Source: Cenococcum geophilum 1.58 (lineage: Eukaryota; Ascomycota; Dothideomycetes; Gloniales; Gloniaceae). Taken from it: DNA of 64,000 nt. The translations under genes were made by a program, and so were the position numbers. The notes under the pieces are model-generated. The model did not search any database. It had not been told where the DNA came from and worked only from the letters and a program-made list of their open reading frames with translations. The stretch covers positions 186,001-250,000 of the forward strand of contig KV748227.1 in assembly GCA_001692895.1 (NCBI GenBank), written 5' to 3'. This document shows, piece by piece, positions 21,430 through 33,686 of this stretch (positions are counted from its first letter, which is position 1; each line of letters starts with the position of its first letter).

Positions 21430-24400
21430 TTAAAAAAGGGGTTAGTTTATATTACGTTAGCGGACCTATCTTCGCAACAACTATTCTTTTATTTAAAGTA
21501 TACTAAAGTAAATATTTATTCATCCTATAACGTTTACTTTACCTCTAATACTAAATATACGCGATTTATTACTCTTAATAGTTGTCTAGTTCTCTAATTA
21601 ATTTATTTTAGGGTTTTATATTTAATCTACTGCTATATAGCTAGATAGTAAACCATCTTAAGCCCTTACTAAGTTAAAATGTTCCTAGGACGCGGAATAG
21701 AAGGCCCTAAATACTCGTATTATAGCGTTTACTTATTTACTTCATCTAAAAAAGGTTTATAAGAAGGTCCGTTTTAAGGAATAGAAACTTATAAAATAGA
21801 GTCTATAAGAACTTAGTAATAAAAAAACGGATTCTCTTTTAATAGAAAAGGAAATAGATCCGAGTAGCTTAGCAACTACTCTTTTTAGGTCCCCCTTAGG
21901 TGACTTATTCTTTAGCGATTCTTTTTTATTAATACTACCTAACCTAATTTCTTCTAATACTTCTATACCTTTCCTATAGCGTTCTTTAAAAATTTTAATG
22001 GTTTTTAGGTAGTTTTAATATAGCCTATCTACTTAACCTTATACTATATTTTGTTGTTAATATCCTTATAACTAATAATCCTTAAAACTTACTATTTATC
22101 TTCTTCCTATCCTCTATATATACCTGCTTTATAAACTAATAACTTAATATTCCTATATACTAGCTCTAGTATTATAATATACTATATAGGGTAGATCTTT
22201 ATTTTAGCTAGTAGGTTTAACTTAAATATAACTAATAAAATTCTTTATATAATTTTAAAAGGTCNTAGNCTAANNTAGTNTAACNTNTTACTTAGTTNTN
22301 NACTNTTAAAANNTTTNTATAGTAGCTATACTTTATCTCCCTCCTTAAGATCTAGTCCCTTAAATCTCTTAGTATTATAGTACTTTTTTATTCTTTTTTA
22401 TACTTTCTTTACTAATTCTATAAGGTCTATATAAAGATTTATTANTATCTTTATTCTTTCTTTAGCTATACTACTTNTNTTCTTTANTTATTATANTNAT
22501 AANNATATCCTTAGCTTATATCCATAATTTACCTTAAATAGTAATATACCTATTCCTTCTTAAGGTATTGCATTATATATAAACTATATAACTGGTAATA
22601 GCGATACCTAATTATTCTATATATAATTAATATAATATCTTAGATACTATTCTAGTGTTTAATTTAATCTTTCCGTTTAACCGTCTATCTATAGATAATA
22701 TATAGTAGAAGTTACTACTCTAACTTCTTATTCCGCTAAGAATACCTTTTAGAATACTGCTATAAATCTTAAATCTCTATCTAATATAATTTTACTTAGT
22801 ACTCTATATCTTATAAACACTTCCTTAATATAAATTCTAGTAATATCTTCCGCTAAGATTTCTTCTATATATACTATAAAGTATCCCTACTTTATAAGCT
22901 TATCTACTATTACTAAAATTATATTATAATCTTATCCGGTAATAGGATCTCTTAATTTTAGTAACTTAATAATAAAGTCTTATAATATAACCTTCTATAG
23001 TCTCTTTAGTATTTTAATAGGTTATAGCCCTTTGTATAGCTTATACCTTATTAGTTTATTTCTTTAATAATCTAAATATTCTTTTATAACTTTTTGCGCT
23101 AAGCCTTAAATTCCGTTAATAATATACTCCTTTTGGAGTTTTAATACTAAGCCCGTAGCTCTATTATATCCTTAAGTTATTTCCTTATAAAAATCTTCCA
23201 TAAATTACTCTACTATACTTTTTAGGATATACTTTACTTCTTAATTTTTATATATATCCATTTATAGATCTTCTAGCTATACCTTTAGAATTCTTTATAC
23301 CTAAAAGCTTTCTAGTATCTTATAGACTCTATCTAGTTCTTCTTAAGTTGCTATAATTTTTAAATAATTATATCTAATTAATCCGTTTATATCTTTTTAT
23401 AGTAAAGACCCTAATAGCTTCTTATTATTTTATAGTTTAGCCTTTTAACTTAGAGCGTCTGCTCTTATATTATTTGTACCCTTAATATACTAAATCTTAA
23501 AATAGTATTCTATAAGCATTTCTGCCTATTTAACCTATCTTTAATTAAGTTCCTTTATTATTAGGAATCCTATTAGGTTCTTATAGTTTATCTTAACTAT
23601 AAATAGTTTCTCTATACCTTATAAGAATACTTTCTATTTTTTTAGTGCTATAACTATACCTAATAACTCCTTATTATAAATGTTATTGTTTAACTCTAGT
23701 AGTGTTATCTTTTAACTATAGTATGCTACTAGGTGCTATCTATTTTAATATCTTTATATAAAGTACGCCCCTAGTATATAGTCTAATATATTTATCTTTA
23801 TAACCATCTCTAGTTCTAGTTAATAGATCTTAAGAACTAGCTCTTAGGTAAATAACTCTTTAACTTTTTTAAAGAGTTCCTTTTACTCCTTTCCCTATAC
23901 CTATAGTTCTTCTTTCTTTATTAATTGCGTAAATAGCTTAATATCCTTTAACTATTATACTATAAACCTTCTATAGTAATTACAAAACCCTAGGAATAAT
24001 TTTAACTGCGTAATATTCTCTAGTTCTTACCAATTTACTATAGCCTTAATCTTCTCTAAATCTATACTAAGTTGGCCTAGTTTAATAATAAATCTAACAA
24101 AATTAGTCTTTTTAGTAAAGAACTCGCATTTTTTAATTGCTACTAGCATCTGTTCTTCTTATAGTCTCTTTAAAACCTATTTAACGTGTTCTCTATATTC
24201 TTCCTTAGTTATTAAGTAGATAATAATATTGTTAAGGTATACTATAATAAATTTATCTAAGTGTTCTCCTAATATATTATTAATATATTTCTAAAACGTT
24301 GCTAGTATATTTATAAGCCCAAATTATATAACTAATAGTTTATATAGTCCTTCCTTTAACCTAAAGACTGCCTTCTATTTATTGCCTTCCTTAATTTTAA

Positions 24401-27400
24401 TCTAATAGTACGCCTATCTTAGATCTATTTTTATAAAGATTTATATATTATCTATCCTATTTTAGATTTCGCTAATTAAGGGTAAAGGATACCTATCCTT
24501 TTTAGTAATGCTATTTAAAGTACTAGATAACCCGCTAATAACTATAATAGTCTAATATATCCCTTTTATAAGTTTTTCTAAATAAATTCTTTAAGTGCTC
24601 TACCTTCTTCTTTAGTAAGCTTGTAGATTAAAAAGAACCTTAGACTTATTCCTAATTCTAATTTTATTTTATAGTTCTATGCTATATAATCTAATAGCTT
24701 TTTACTTTTAGGTAACTATAGTTTCTTACTATACTTATAGTATCTCTTTAGTATATAACTTAAGCCTTACTTAGTCTCTTTATATATTATTCCGACTTAG
24801 TACTATACTAACTTAGCTTATTATTATATTTTGCGGCGTTAAGTATTTCTAATATTAACCTAACCTATAATCCAATTAATCTTTAGATTATATTTCTATA
24901 ACTAAGGTATTCCTAATACTACCTTATCCCGTCCTAATAGTANGATATTAAAANATATCTTAATTNNTCTNCCTTTAATAGTTATTTAAATAGGTCCTAT
25001 TTTAAGATTAATAATCCCTCCTCTATAGGCTATTAGATCTTCTAAAATTATAACTAATAAGTAAGGTTATTCCTTCTATTTATAAGATAGTTCTATTCTT
25101 TTAACTACTATTAGTAAAATATAGTTTCGTATTACTCTACTATTTATTAGCGCTTTAAACTGCTAATCTTATTACTTTATTTATAAATTTAGGTGTTGTT
25201 TTTAAATTCCTTTAAGGGTTTAAGGCTCTACTACTAGCTCCCTCTATTTCTATAGGCCTTTACTTTTCCTAACTATTAGCTACTTAATTCTATTATACTT
25301 AGCTTACTCTTTAGCTAATACCTAGTTCGCTTTTTATCTTTAATATACTATAAATATGTATTCTTTAGGTATTCCCACTACTATTATCCGTCTAAGTATT
25401 TTTCCGTAAGGAATCTTTCTAGTTAAAGTATTAAGTCTTCTAACTTCTAAACTTCTACTAGGTGCTAACTATGTATATACTTAGCGTTTCTATATTTTGC
25501 CTTATCTAATAACTAATATATCCTTACTAGGTACTTTTGGTTCTTATCTTTTAGTACTCTATATATATTATACGTATTATCTATATATATAATCTATACT
25601 AATATATAATATGCTAGGTATTTTAGGTTAACTCTTAACTTATCTTTATTTTTAAGTTTAAACCTATTTTATATTGGTTTAAGCGTTACAACTTTATTTA
25701 TAGGTACTGTAATTTACCTTTTACTTCTTTAGTCCTCTAATTACTCCTTTAAATCCTTTAATATTATAATTAAGGCTCCTTTAATATAACTTATGGCCTT
25801 CTCTATAATTGGGTAGTCTTAGATAACTTTTTTATCTAACTATATATAGAAATCTTCCTACTTATTATTATATCGTTACCTATACCACTTTTAGTATAGT
25901 CCCTTAAGTATATACGGCTTATCCGTAAAGAAGTATCTTCTTATTACTATATCGTAATAGCCTTTAGTATATCGTTCTTTAAACCTAGTTAGAATCCCTA
26001 AATCCTCTTTATTTTCCAGTTTAATAAGCTACTTAGCTCTTAGTATACCTACCCTAGGCCTATTAGTAATTCTTTATATTAGCGCTTTATCCCTTATACA
26101 TCCTAATATACTAAATCTCTTATCTAGTTTCTGTTTTTACTATGCGATAATTCTTTATCTAAACTCTTTTATAGTTTCTTTTGGTTTATATTTCGCAGAT
26201 AGATCCTTAAAGTCTTTTTACTTCTTAATCTTAGTATTAACTTTTTAATCTTTAGGCCGAATACTGTGTTCTCCTAGTAAGTTCTCTAGGTCTATATATC
26301 CATCTCCTAGTCTAACTGCTATCTATATTATAGATTCTCTAATCTATAAAGAAGCCTCTTACCTCTTACTTATAGGTGTTTTTATTTATACTCTAAATTT
26401 CTAACCCCTTTAGATTCTTAATCCTAAGCTTACTTTAGTCTTAAGCTTTACTTTAGCCTTAGTCTAACTAGGCTTAGGTATTCTTATCTTATCTTAAGAG
26501 TCTTAAATCTTACTTATCTTATTTTAAGAATCTTATACCTATAGGAAACTCTATCTTAAGCTTATTCGTATATTTTTAAACTAAGCTATTACTCTACTCT
26601 ATCGGTTATCGTCCGTTATAGGTCCTTAAGCTTACCTTATCTTATCTTAAGAATCTTAGTTATCTTATATCTTATCTTAAAAATCTTAAGCCTTTAGCCT
26701 TTTGCCTTTATTAAGTGCTAAAGTAGTTTACTACCCTACTTCTCTTACGTCTTATAAAGCAATAAACATTGTGTTTAGTAGGGTCTTAATCCCTACTAAT
26801 ATTCCCTATTCTATAGTGGAATTATCCTCTACCTCTAGTATAATATCTTTAAGGTCTATATACTTTTAGTAAGCCGCTTTCGTTACCTTATTATTATAAA
26901 ATATTTCGCCTATATTAAAGTTATTGTCCTTAATATCCAATCTACGAACTAGTTTATTAGTTCCTTTATATTTTTTTAAATATAGCTCTTATAGCTAATA
27001 GCTTACGCTATACTTAGCGTCCTTATAAATTTAGTATACGTTATTATAATAAAACATAAAACTTTTAATTAAACATTCTTTTATTCCTTATAGTATATTA
27101 TTATCCCTCTATATATATATATTATCTACTAATCTCGTTCCCTTTACTATATAGTAACTCTAACTACTTTTATAGTCTTTAATATAATAACTTTATTTTC
27201 CGTAATTTATATAAGCTCCTTTTTTAAACTATTTTTCTTATTATAGAGTCCGCCTAAATATCTTCTGCTACTAAGATCTCTAATTTAGCCTTTACTTCTT
27301 AGACCTTTAATTACTTAATCTTTATCCTCTAGGTTTCTACGGTTTCTTACTCTATCTTTTATAGGTTTCTCTAGTACTACTTAGGTCTATTAACTCTGCG

Positions 27401-28229
27401 CTATACTATAGTTTTTAACTTAGCTTTAGTTATTACGTGCTCTGCGCCTTATATAACTATAAAACTCTATTCTAGCCTCTCTTAGCCTGTTCCTTTTAGT
27501 AGATCCAATTATTAATTTTAATTACTTAATCTATTAGTTCCCTTAGGGTATTCGTATCTTCTATTAGGATAATTACGTCCTAGACTTTAGCCTTAAGTCC
27601 CTATTTATACTATGCTATAAGCGCCTTATTATTCTACTTTACTTATATTACTANNATCTAGAACTATGTTATATACTTAATTACTAAGGTTTATTATATA
27701 ATGTCTTAGAGTTTTCTTTTTACTATAGTTATTAATTCTAGGTCTCTAAATATTTATATAAGTTACTCTATAAACCCTTTCTAGCTTAAAAACATAAATT
27801 ATATATCTTAATTGGTAGTTATTATACTATTTGCTTATATCTCTATAAGGTAAAACTTAAACTATTTAAGTGCCCTTTTTAATAGGAATAGTCCTATATA
27901 TACTATTCGATCTATAGGTATTAGCAGCTTACCTCCTTCTTACGTAACTTTAAAGTGTATTTAGGTAAGAAACCCCTTAAGCTTTAATCTTTCTCCTAAG
28001 TACCTTTTAATTAGTAATAACTTAATCTTTGCTGCTCTAATCCTATTAATCCTATTTTTTAATTTTCTATTATTTTTCTATTATTTTCTATTAGCTAGTT
28101 AACTATCTCTTATAGTTATTTAACCGTTATAGGTTATTATAAGTTAGTGTCTGCTATACTAGTGTCGTTACCTAACCTTAAAGTAGTTGCCGCTGTTAAT
28201 AGCGTTATAGCTAGTGCTTTTAGTGGCAT
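21430..28229 (-). pseudogene. Gag-Pol remnant of element A
   Basis: Continues element A on the far side of C. Gag starts at the ATG 28229-28227 (PLKA... as in the other copies). The RT box reads YLNN near 24220-24240. Integrase and the C-terminal part extend to about 21500. Numerous RIP stops are present. Two stretches contain ambiguous bases (22265-22503 and 24944-24971; also 27655). A 299-bp stretch (23223-23521) is identical to 12973-13271 of element C although flanking sequence differs markedly. Confidence 0.8.
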
Positions 28230-28274
28230 ATTATTCGACTTTCTATATTTAATACCGTAATTAGGTAGTAATTG

Positions 28275-28698
28275 TGTAACGGAACCTTATAGTAAAAACT
28301 ACAATAGGCTTATTATTAGGCTAGGTATGTAGGTAATATAAGTATAAAAGTTAACAAGTAATAATAACTGGTGGAGTGGTTGCCTAATAGATTAACTCTA
28401 ATTGTATTCTGAGAATTACTATAAGGAAGGAACTATCTAGGTAGGGACTAAGGGTCCTTAAATACATAACCGTACTCCTATAAAATCCTTCTTATATATA
28501 ATGTACGTCTTATATATAAGGTACGTAAGTTCCTCCCGTTCCTCTTGTTTAATACATAGCATATTATATAACCTTAGTTACTATTCTTCGTCACATAGCT
28601 CTATCGGCTCTATCCTAGACCGTGCCTAAATTAACTAACTAGCTTCTTCCGACTCTTCTCTAAGTAGTCGTAACATTATACTTAAAGCGTCCGTAATA
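28275..28698 (-). repeat. 5' LTR of element A
   Basis: 424 bp, TGTAACGGAACC to GTCCGTAATA. The next base begins GACGG and the continuation of element B's Pol on the opposite strand, so this is a head-to-head junction created by nested insertion. Confidence 0.88.
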
Positions 28699-30880
28699 GA
28701 CGGATTAATTAGATATAATTATCCAAAAATTATAGTAACTTAAGAAGACGACGAACTAGAAAGAGTTTATAAGTTACTAGAGAGCTTTTAGGTATAAAGA
28801 ATTTTAAAAGTATAGCTAGAAGATTTATAGATAGATATATACGAAAATTAAGAGGTAAAGTACATCCTAAGAAGTATAGTAGAATAATTTATAGAAGAAT
28901 TCTATAAGGGATTGACTTGAGAACATAATGGAGCTATAGGCTTAGTATTAAGACTCTAGGAGGAGTATATTATTAATAAAATCTAGGGCTTAGCGCGAAA
29001 AGTTATTAAAGAATGTTTAGATTACTAGAGAAATAAATTAATAAGGCATAAGCTATATAGAGGGCTATAACCTATTAAAATACTAAAGAGACTATAGGAG
29101 GTTATATTATGGGACTTTATTATTAAGTTGCTAAAATTAAGAGATCTTATTACCGGATAAGATTATAACGTAATCTTAGTAATAGTAGATAAGCTTATAA
29201 AGTGGGGATACTTTATAGCGTGTATAGAAGAAATATTAGCAGAAGACGTCACTAGAATCTATATTAAAGAAGTGTTTATAAAATATAGAGTATTAAGTAA
29301 AATTATATTGGATAGGGATCTAAGATTTATAATAGTATTCTAGGAGGCATTTTTAGCGAAATAAGGAGTTAGAGTAGTAATTTTTACCGTATATTATCCG
29401 CAGACAGATAGTTAAATAGAGAGATTAAATTAGACACTAAAGTAGTATTTAAGACACTATATTAATTATACATAGAACAATTGGGTATTATTATTATTAG
29501 TTATATAGTTTATATATAATATAATACTATAAGAAGGAATAGGCATATTACTATTTAAGGCAAATTATGGATATAAGCTAAGAATATTATTATTACTATA
29601 GTAAGCGAAGAAAATAAGTAGTATAGCTAAAGAAAGAATAAAGACGTTAATAAATCTTTATATAGACCTTATGGAATTAGTAAAGAAAGTATAAAAAAGA
29701 ATAAAAAAAGTACTATAATGCTAAGAGATCTAAGGGACTAGATTTTAAGGAGGGAGATAAAGTATAGCTACTATATAAAAATTTTAAGAGTTAACAACTA
29801 AGTAAGAAGTTAGACTATGTTAAACTAGGACCTTTTAAAATTAAGTAAAAAATTTTACTAGTTACGTTTAAATTAAACCTATTAGCTAAAATAAAGATCT
29901 ACCCTATATAGTATATTGCAATACTAGAGCTAGTATATAGGAATATTAAGCTACTAGTTTACAAGGCAGATATATATAGAGGATAAAAAGAGGATAAATA
30001 GTAAGTTTTAAAGATTGTTAGCTATAAAGACGTTAATAATAAAATATAGTATAAGGTAAAGTAGATAGGCTATAATAAGACTACCTAGAAACTACTAGAG
30101 AACCTAAAAAATGCTATAGGAAAGGTATAGGAGTATTAGAAGAGATTAGGTTAGGCAGTATTAATAAAAAAGGATTACTAAAAAATAAGTTACCTAAGGG
30201 GGACCTAAGAAGAGCAGTTGCTGAGCTACTTAGATCTGTTTCCTTCTTGGCTAAAAGAGAATCCGTTTTTTTATTACTAAGTTCCTATAGACCCTATTCT
30301 ATAAGCTTTTACTCCTTAAAACGGACCTTTTTATATACCTTTTTAAGACGGATTAACTAAGCGGACGATATAAGATAAGACTTAAGGGCCCGTTACTAAG
30401 TATCGGCAGCCTTTTATTCTGCGTTACAGAAATAGTATAACTTTGCTAAAGTAACGGATAGTTTATTATCTAGCCGCGTAGTAGTAGATTAAATATAAAA
30501 CCCTAAGACAAATTAATTGGGGAACTAGATAACTATTAAGAGTAATAAATTACGTATATTTAGTATTAGAGATAGAGCGAATATTATAGGACGAACGAAT
30601 ATTTGCTTTAGTATACTTTAAATAAGAGGACGGTTATTATAAAGATGGACTTACTAGCGTAATATAGACTAACCCCTTTTTTAAGCAACGAGAATACGGA
30701 GACGGTATGATCTCACTAAGAGATAATATTGTAGTAATAGTGCGGGCACGACGAGCGGTCGAAGAAGAAGAAATTGCTTTAGGTATAATAAGTAATAATA
30801 TTAACTAAATTAATTAGATGGATATTATACCTCTAGTAAACAACTTAGAGATATTAGGAATCTTTAAGGACGAAGATAAA
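28699..30880 (+). pseudogene. Pol remnant of B, C-terminal part (RNase H end, integrase, chromodomain)
   Basis: Resumes the B polyprotein exactly where it broke off at 8207. The integrase core is recognisable around 29100-29500 (for example KWGYFI, IILDRDLRF and YPQTDS read through stops). Near 30010-30140 a chromodomain-like segment reads VLKIVSYKDVNNKI, KVK.IGYNKTT and KLLENLKNA. Known family biology: chromodomain Gypsy elements (chromoviruses) target heterochromatin. Multiple stops make it inactive. A polypurine tract AAAAAGGAGGGAGATAG (30878-30894) precedes the 3' LTR. Confidence 0.8.
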
Positions 30881-30894
30881 AAGGAGGGAGATAG

Positions 30895-31300
30895 TATTAC
30901 GAACGCTTTAAGTACGATATTATAACTACTTAGAAAGGAGTCAAAAGAAGCTAGTTAATTAATTTAGGTATGGTCTAGAATGGAGCTAATAGAACTATAT
31001 AACGAGGAATAGTAACTAAGGTTACGTAGTATAATCTATATAATCTATAATAGAGCAGATAAAGTGTACGTTTATTATATATAAGAAGGATTTTATAAAA
31101 GTATGGTTGTGTATTTAAGGACCCTTAATCCCTACCTAGATAGTTCCTTCCTTATAGTAATTCTCAGAATATAATTAGAGTTAATCTATTAGGCAACCAC
31201 TTTACCAATTATTATTACGTTGTTAACTTTAATTTACATTACCTATATACCTAGCCTAATAATAAGCCCATTATAGTACCTGCTATAAGGTTTTATTACA
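30895..31300 (+). repeat. 3' LTR of element B
   Basis: 406 bp, TATTACGAACGC (RIP form of TGTTACGGACGC) to GGTTTTATTACA. Same orientation as 3004-3412. It is followed by TCTAT, whose partner is expected left of the Copia insertion, outside the window. Confidence 0.85.
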
Positions 31301-31349
31301 TCTATATTAGGCCCTAGTTATAGTTAAGAGAGATATACTACTAGGGCTT

Positions 31350-32540
31350 TAGGTTTTCTAAAAGCCGAGCTAACTTTTCTTTATTAGCCTACTTCTAGTA
31401 TTCCTTATAGCAGCTACCTATAGTCCTTTAACTTGCCTATATAGTACTAGCGTCTAAAAGGTCCCCTAAGCTATCTAGCTTTTAGGTAATCTCCCTAGGA
31501 GTTTACTTAGAAAAACGTCGCCCTTTTTAGGTTCTATTCCCTAAGCCTAAGTCTATAAAGCCTATACTATAACCGCGCTTTATACATAATAATTTACTAC
31601 TGCTACTTACGCAATTTTCTGTAAGCTTTATAGTATTAAGTAATTGCTTTATACAGCGGATTTTGTTAAAGAGGTCTTTAGCGGTTCTTACCCATTAGGC
31701 GAAGTTCTAGTAGAAGAGCTCTACTTATAGGTAGGCTGGGAGATATAAAAACTAAAAGTTTACCTATTATTTAGGATTAATAAAAGGGGTATAAGGGAAG
31801 AGGTCCTCTAAGCTACGTATATAGGCTAGAAAGATATTAAACCTCTAGTTCTCCTTTATAATAGCTATATAGTATATTATAGCGTTATTAAAGCGTCTTA
31901 CTATAGGGTTCCTAATCTAGTCTTAGACTATAGTCTTAAACTTATCCTATAGTAAAGGGCTCTTATTCTTAGTGCCTAACTAGTAGTAAACTAGTTAGGC
32001 AATTATCTTTTCTTTTATAAGACCTTTGATGGCCTAGCGCGTGCGTCGCTTATAGTTATAGTTAGCGTTATTAACCTCAAATTAGTTCTTAACTGTAGTA
32101 ATCTACCGGTTAAAATACTGTTAAGTAGTACCGCTAATATTGGGTAGTAACTTCTTAACTAGGGCGTTAAGATTTAATCGGCGTATATATTCGCTATATA
32201 ACTTATACTTTTTACTAAAGAGGTAATAAGAGGGCTTTATTAAATTAATAATGCTCTATAAGTTAGCTATTTTCTTAGCTAGCTTATCTAGCTCCTTTAT
32301 ATTAGCGGTATTAGGTAGGACACTAGTAACTTTACTAAGCTCCTATTAAGCCTAGGTATATAAGTTAAACTAGTCTCTAGCGTTTATAGATATTTAATCG
32401 TTTTAAGATTTAGAAAATGGCTTAGATGCTACTAGTATACTTTTAGCGGTTTCGTCTACACTAGATCCTAAGGCGTTTTATAGTTATATCGCTAGCGTAT
32501 TACTATTAGGTATAGGCGTCAGTTTTCTTTTTAGAGGCAT
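31350..32540 (-). pseudogene. RIP-degraded reading frame of unknown family
   Basis: Minus-strand translation from the ATG at 32540-32538 gives MPLKRKLTPI and then a long, mostly in-register sequence of about 390 codons with scattered stops, largely at positions that could have been Gln or Trp. Recognisable protein-like stretches include VDETAKSILVASKPFSKS, EYIRRLNLNALVKKLLP and QRFNIFLAYIRSLEDLFP. I do not recognise the family. It may be a transposon-encoded protein or a repeated host gene hit by RIP. It lies directly beyond the 3' LTR of B. Confidence 0.35.
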
Positions 32541-33686
32541 TATAGAAAAATTAAACCGGCTATCCTCCTAAGGGGATTAGTAAGGATTTAAATATAAGGT
32601 AAGAATGTAGATAGGGAGTCCAATAATAGAACAATAGGTATATTGTATAGACAGAGACGAATCCTTAAGGGAAAAGGAGGAGTCTGTATACGAGGTAGGA
32701 AGGGTTTTTCCTAGGCATGTATAGAGCACGTACCTCACGGGCGAGTTACCCCTAAGTTGCCCCTAGGGTCGCCCGTACCTTATAGCTATATAACTATTTA
32801 CTTAGGTTTTACCTAATAAATATAAGGCTTTAAAATCTAATTAATATATAACCGTTATAATATTTTATCATTTAAATTGCTAAGCACCTTATAAAGCACA
32901 AGCTTATTAATTTTATAGTTAAAGCCTATATCGCCTTAGGCGTAAAACTTCTTCTTATCCTTTTCTTAAGGCTCTCCCCTATCTTAGATATAGTTATAGC
33001 AGTACCTCTTACTAGGTCTCCTTATAATCTAAAGCTTTTATTAAAGGCCTAGCCTAAAGTATACTTTATTTAAAAATTATATATTAAACTAGTCCTCCTC
33101 CTTTAGCTATATAGCTCTCTATTTTTAACACTAAATATATCTTTTATAATAAATATTATTAGATACCTAAGCCTTATTATAAGTAATATATTTATAATAA
33201 TCTAAAGCTCCTATTACTCTTTATATAGTATATAAACGGATATCTATTTAAACGCCAGCTTAGTAAGTAAAATTCTCCTAAGTTATAGCACGTTATTTAA
33301 TATCTACGTACTCTAAATAGCTTTCTATTTGTTATAGCTGGTTGTAAGAAAGCTCTAGGGGGCGGCTATAAGGATTGTAAGCTTTGGGTTCGTTTTAAAG
33401 TTGTTAATCTATTTAGCTACTCTTACCTGCGAGAACGCGATAGCCAGATCGTTTGTTAACGCAGTAGTATTTAAATACTTAATTATTAAGGCCATGCGGG
33501 CCAATATAACGATTAAACTTAATAGCTCCAGTCATACAAGCCTTTTACAGCGTAGTGTACTGCTTGTAATACTCGTGCGGCTTATAGTAATTTAATTTGG
33601 TTATCATTTTGAGTAGTATATGGGCGAGACATAGTAGCATCTCGCGTATTTTCGCAGTGCCAACTTTTTTGTCCACAGCGTGCCTA
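32541..33686. other. AT-rich stretch without identifiable genes
   Basis: RIP-like, AT-rich DNA. A GC-richer patch at 32720-32800 holds near-palindromic GGGCGAGTTACCCC and GGGTCGCCCGTACC. Short frames at 33401-33595 (+) and 33545-33742 (-) overlap and have no recognisable domain. Confidence 0.5.

Larger units (their letters stand above)
8208..28698 (-). mobile_element. Gypsy chromovirus copy A, inserted in B and interrupted by C
   Basis: Minus-strand element of the same family. The 3' LTR is 8208-8631. The 3' untranslated part is 8632-9811, interrupted by a non-LTR-like insert at 8727-9749. Element C fills 9812-21361. Pol and Gag continue at 21367-28229, and the 5' LTR is 28275-28698. Flanking GATAG/GACGG marks its insertion into B. 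Subtracting C and the 1-kb insert leaves about 7.9 kb. Many ambiguous bases (n) lie in its Pol at 22265-22503 and 24944-24971. Confidence 0.85.
3004..31300 (+). mobile_element. Gypsy chromovirus copy B (outer host of the nest)
   Basis: Plus-strand LTR retrotransposon. It has a 5' LTR (3004-3412), Gag and the first part of Pol (3458-8207), then, after a 20.5-kb interruption, the remainder of Pol (28699-30880), a polypurine tract (30878-30894) and a 3' LTR (30895-31300). The interruption is element A, bounded by GATAG (8203-8207) and GACGG (28699-28703). These are the same 5-bp target duplication if one copy took two RIP transitions. Removing A leaves about 7.8 kb, the size of copies A and C. 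All coding frames are broken. Confidence 0.85.

Noticed and set aside
8208-28698. Tandem LTR-internal-LTR-internal-LTR array made by unequal recombination
   Set aside because: At first sight A and C share an LTR at 20937. However, perfect GTCGT duplications around C and the continuation of A's 3' region on the other side show a nested insertion instead.
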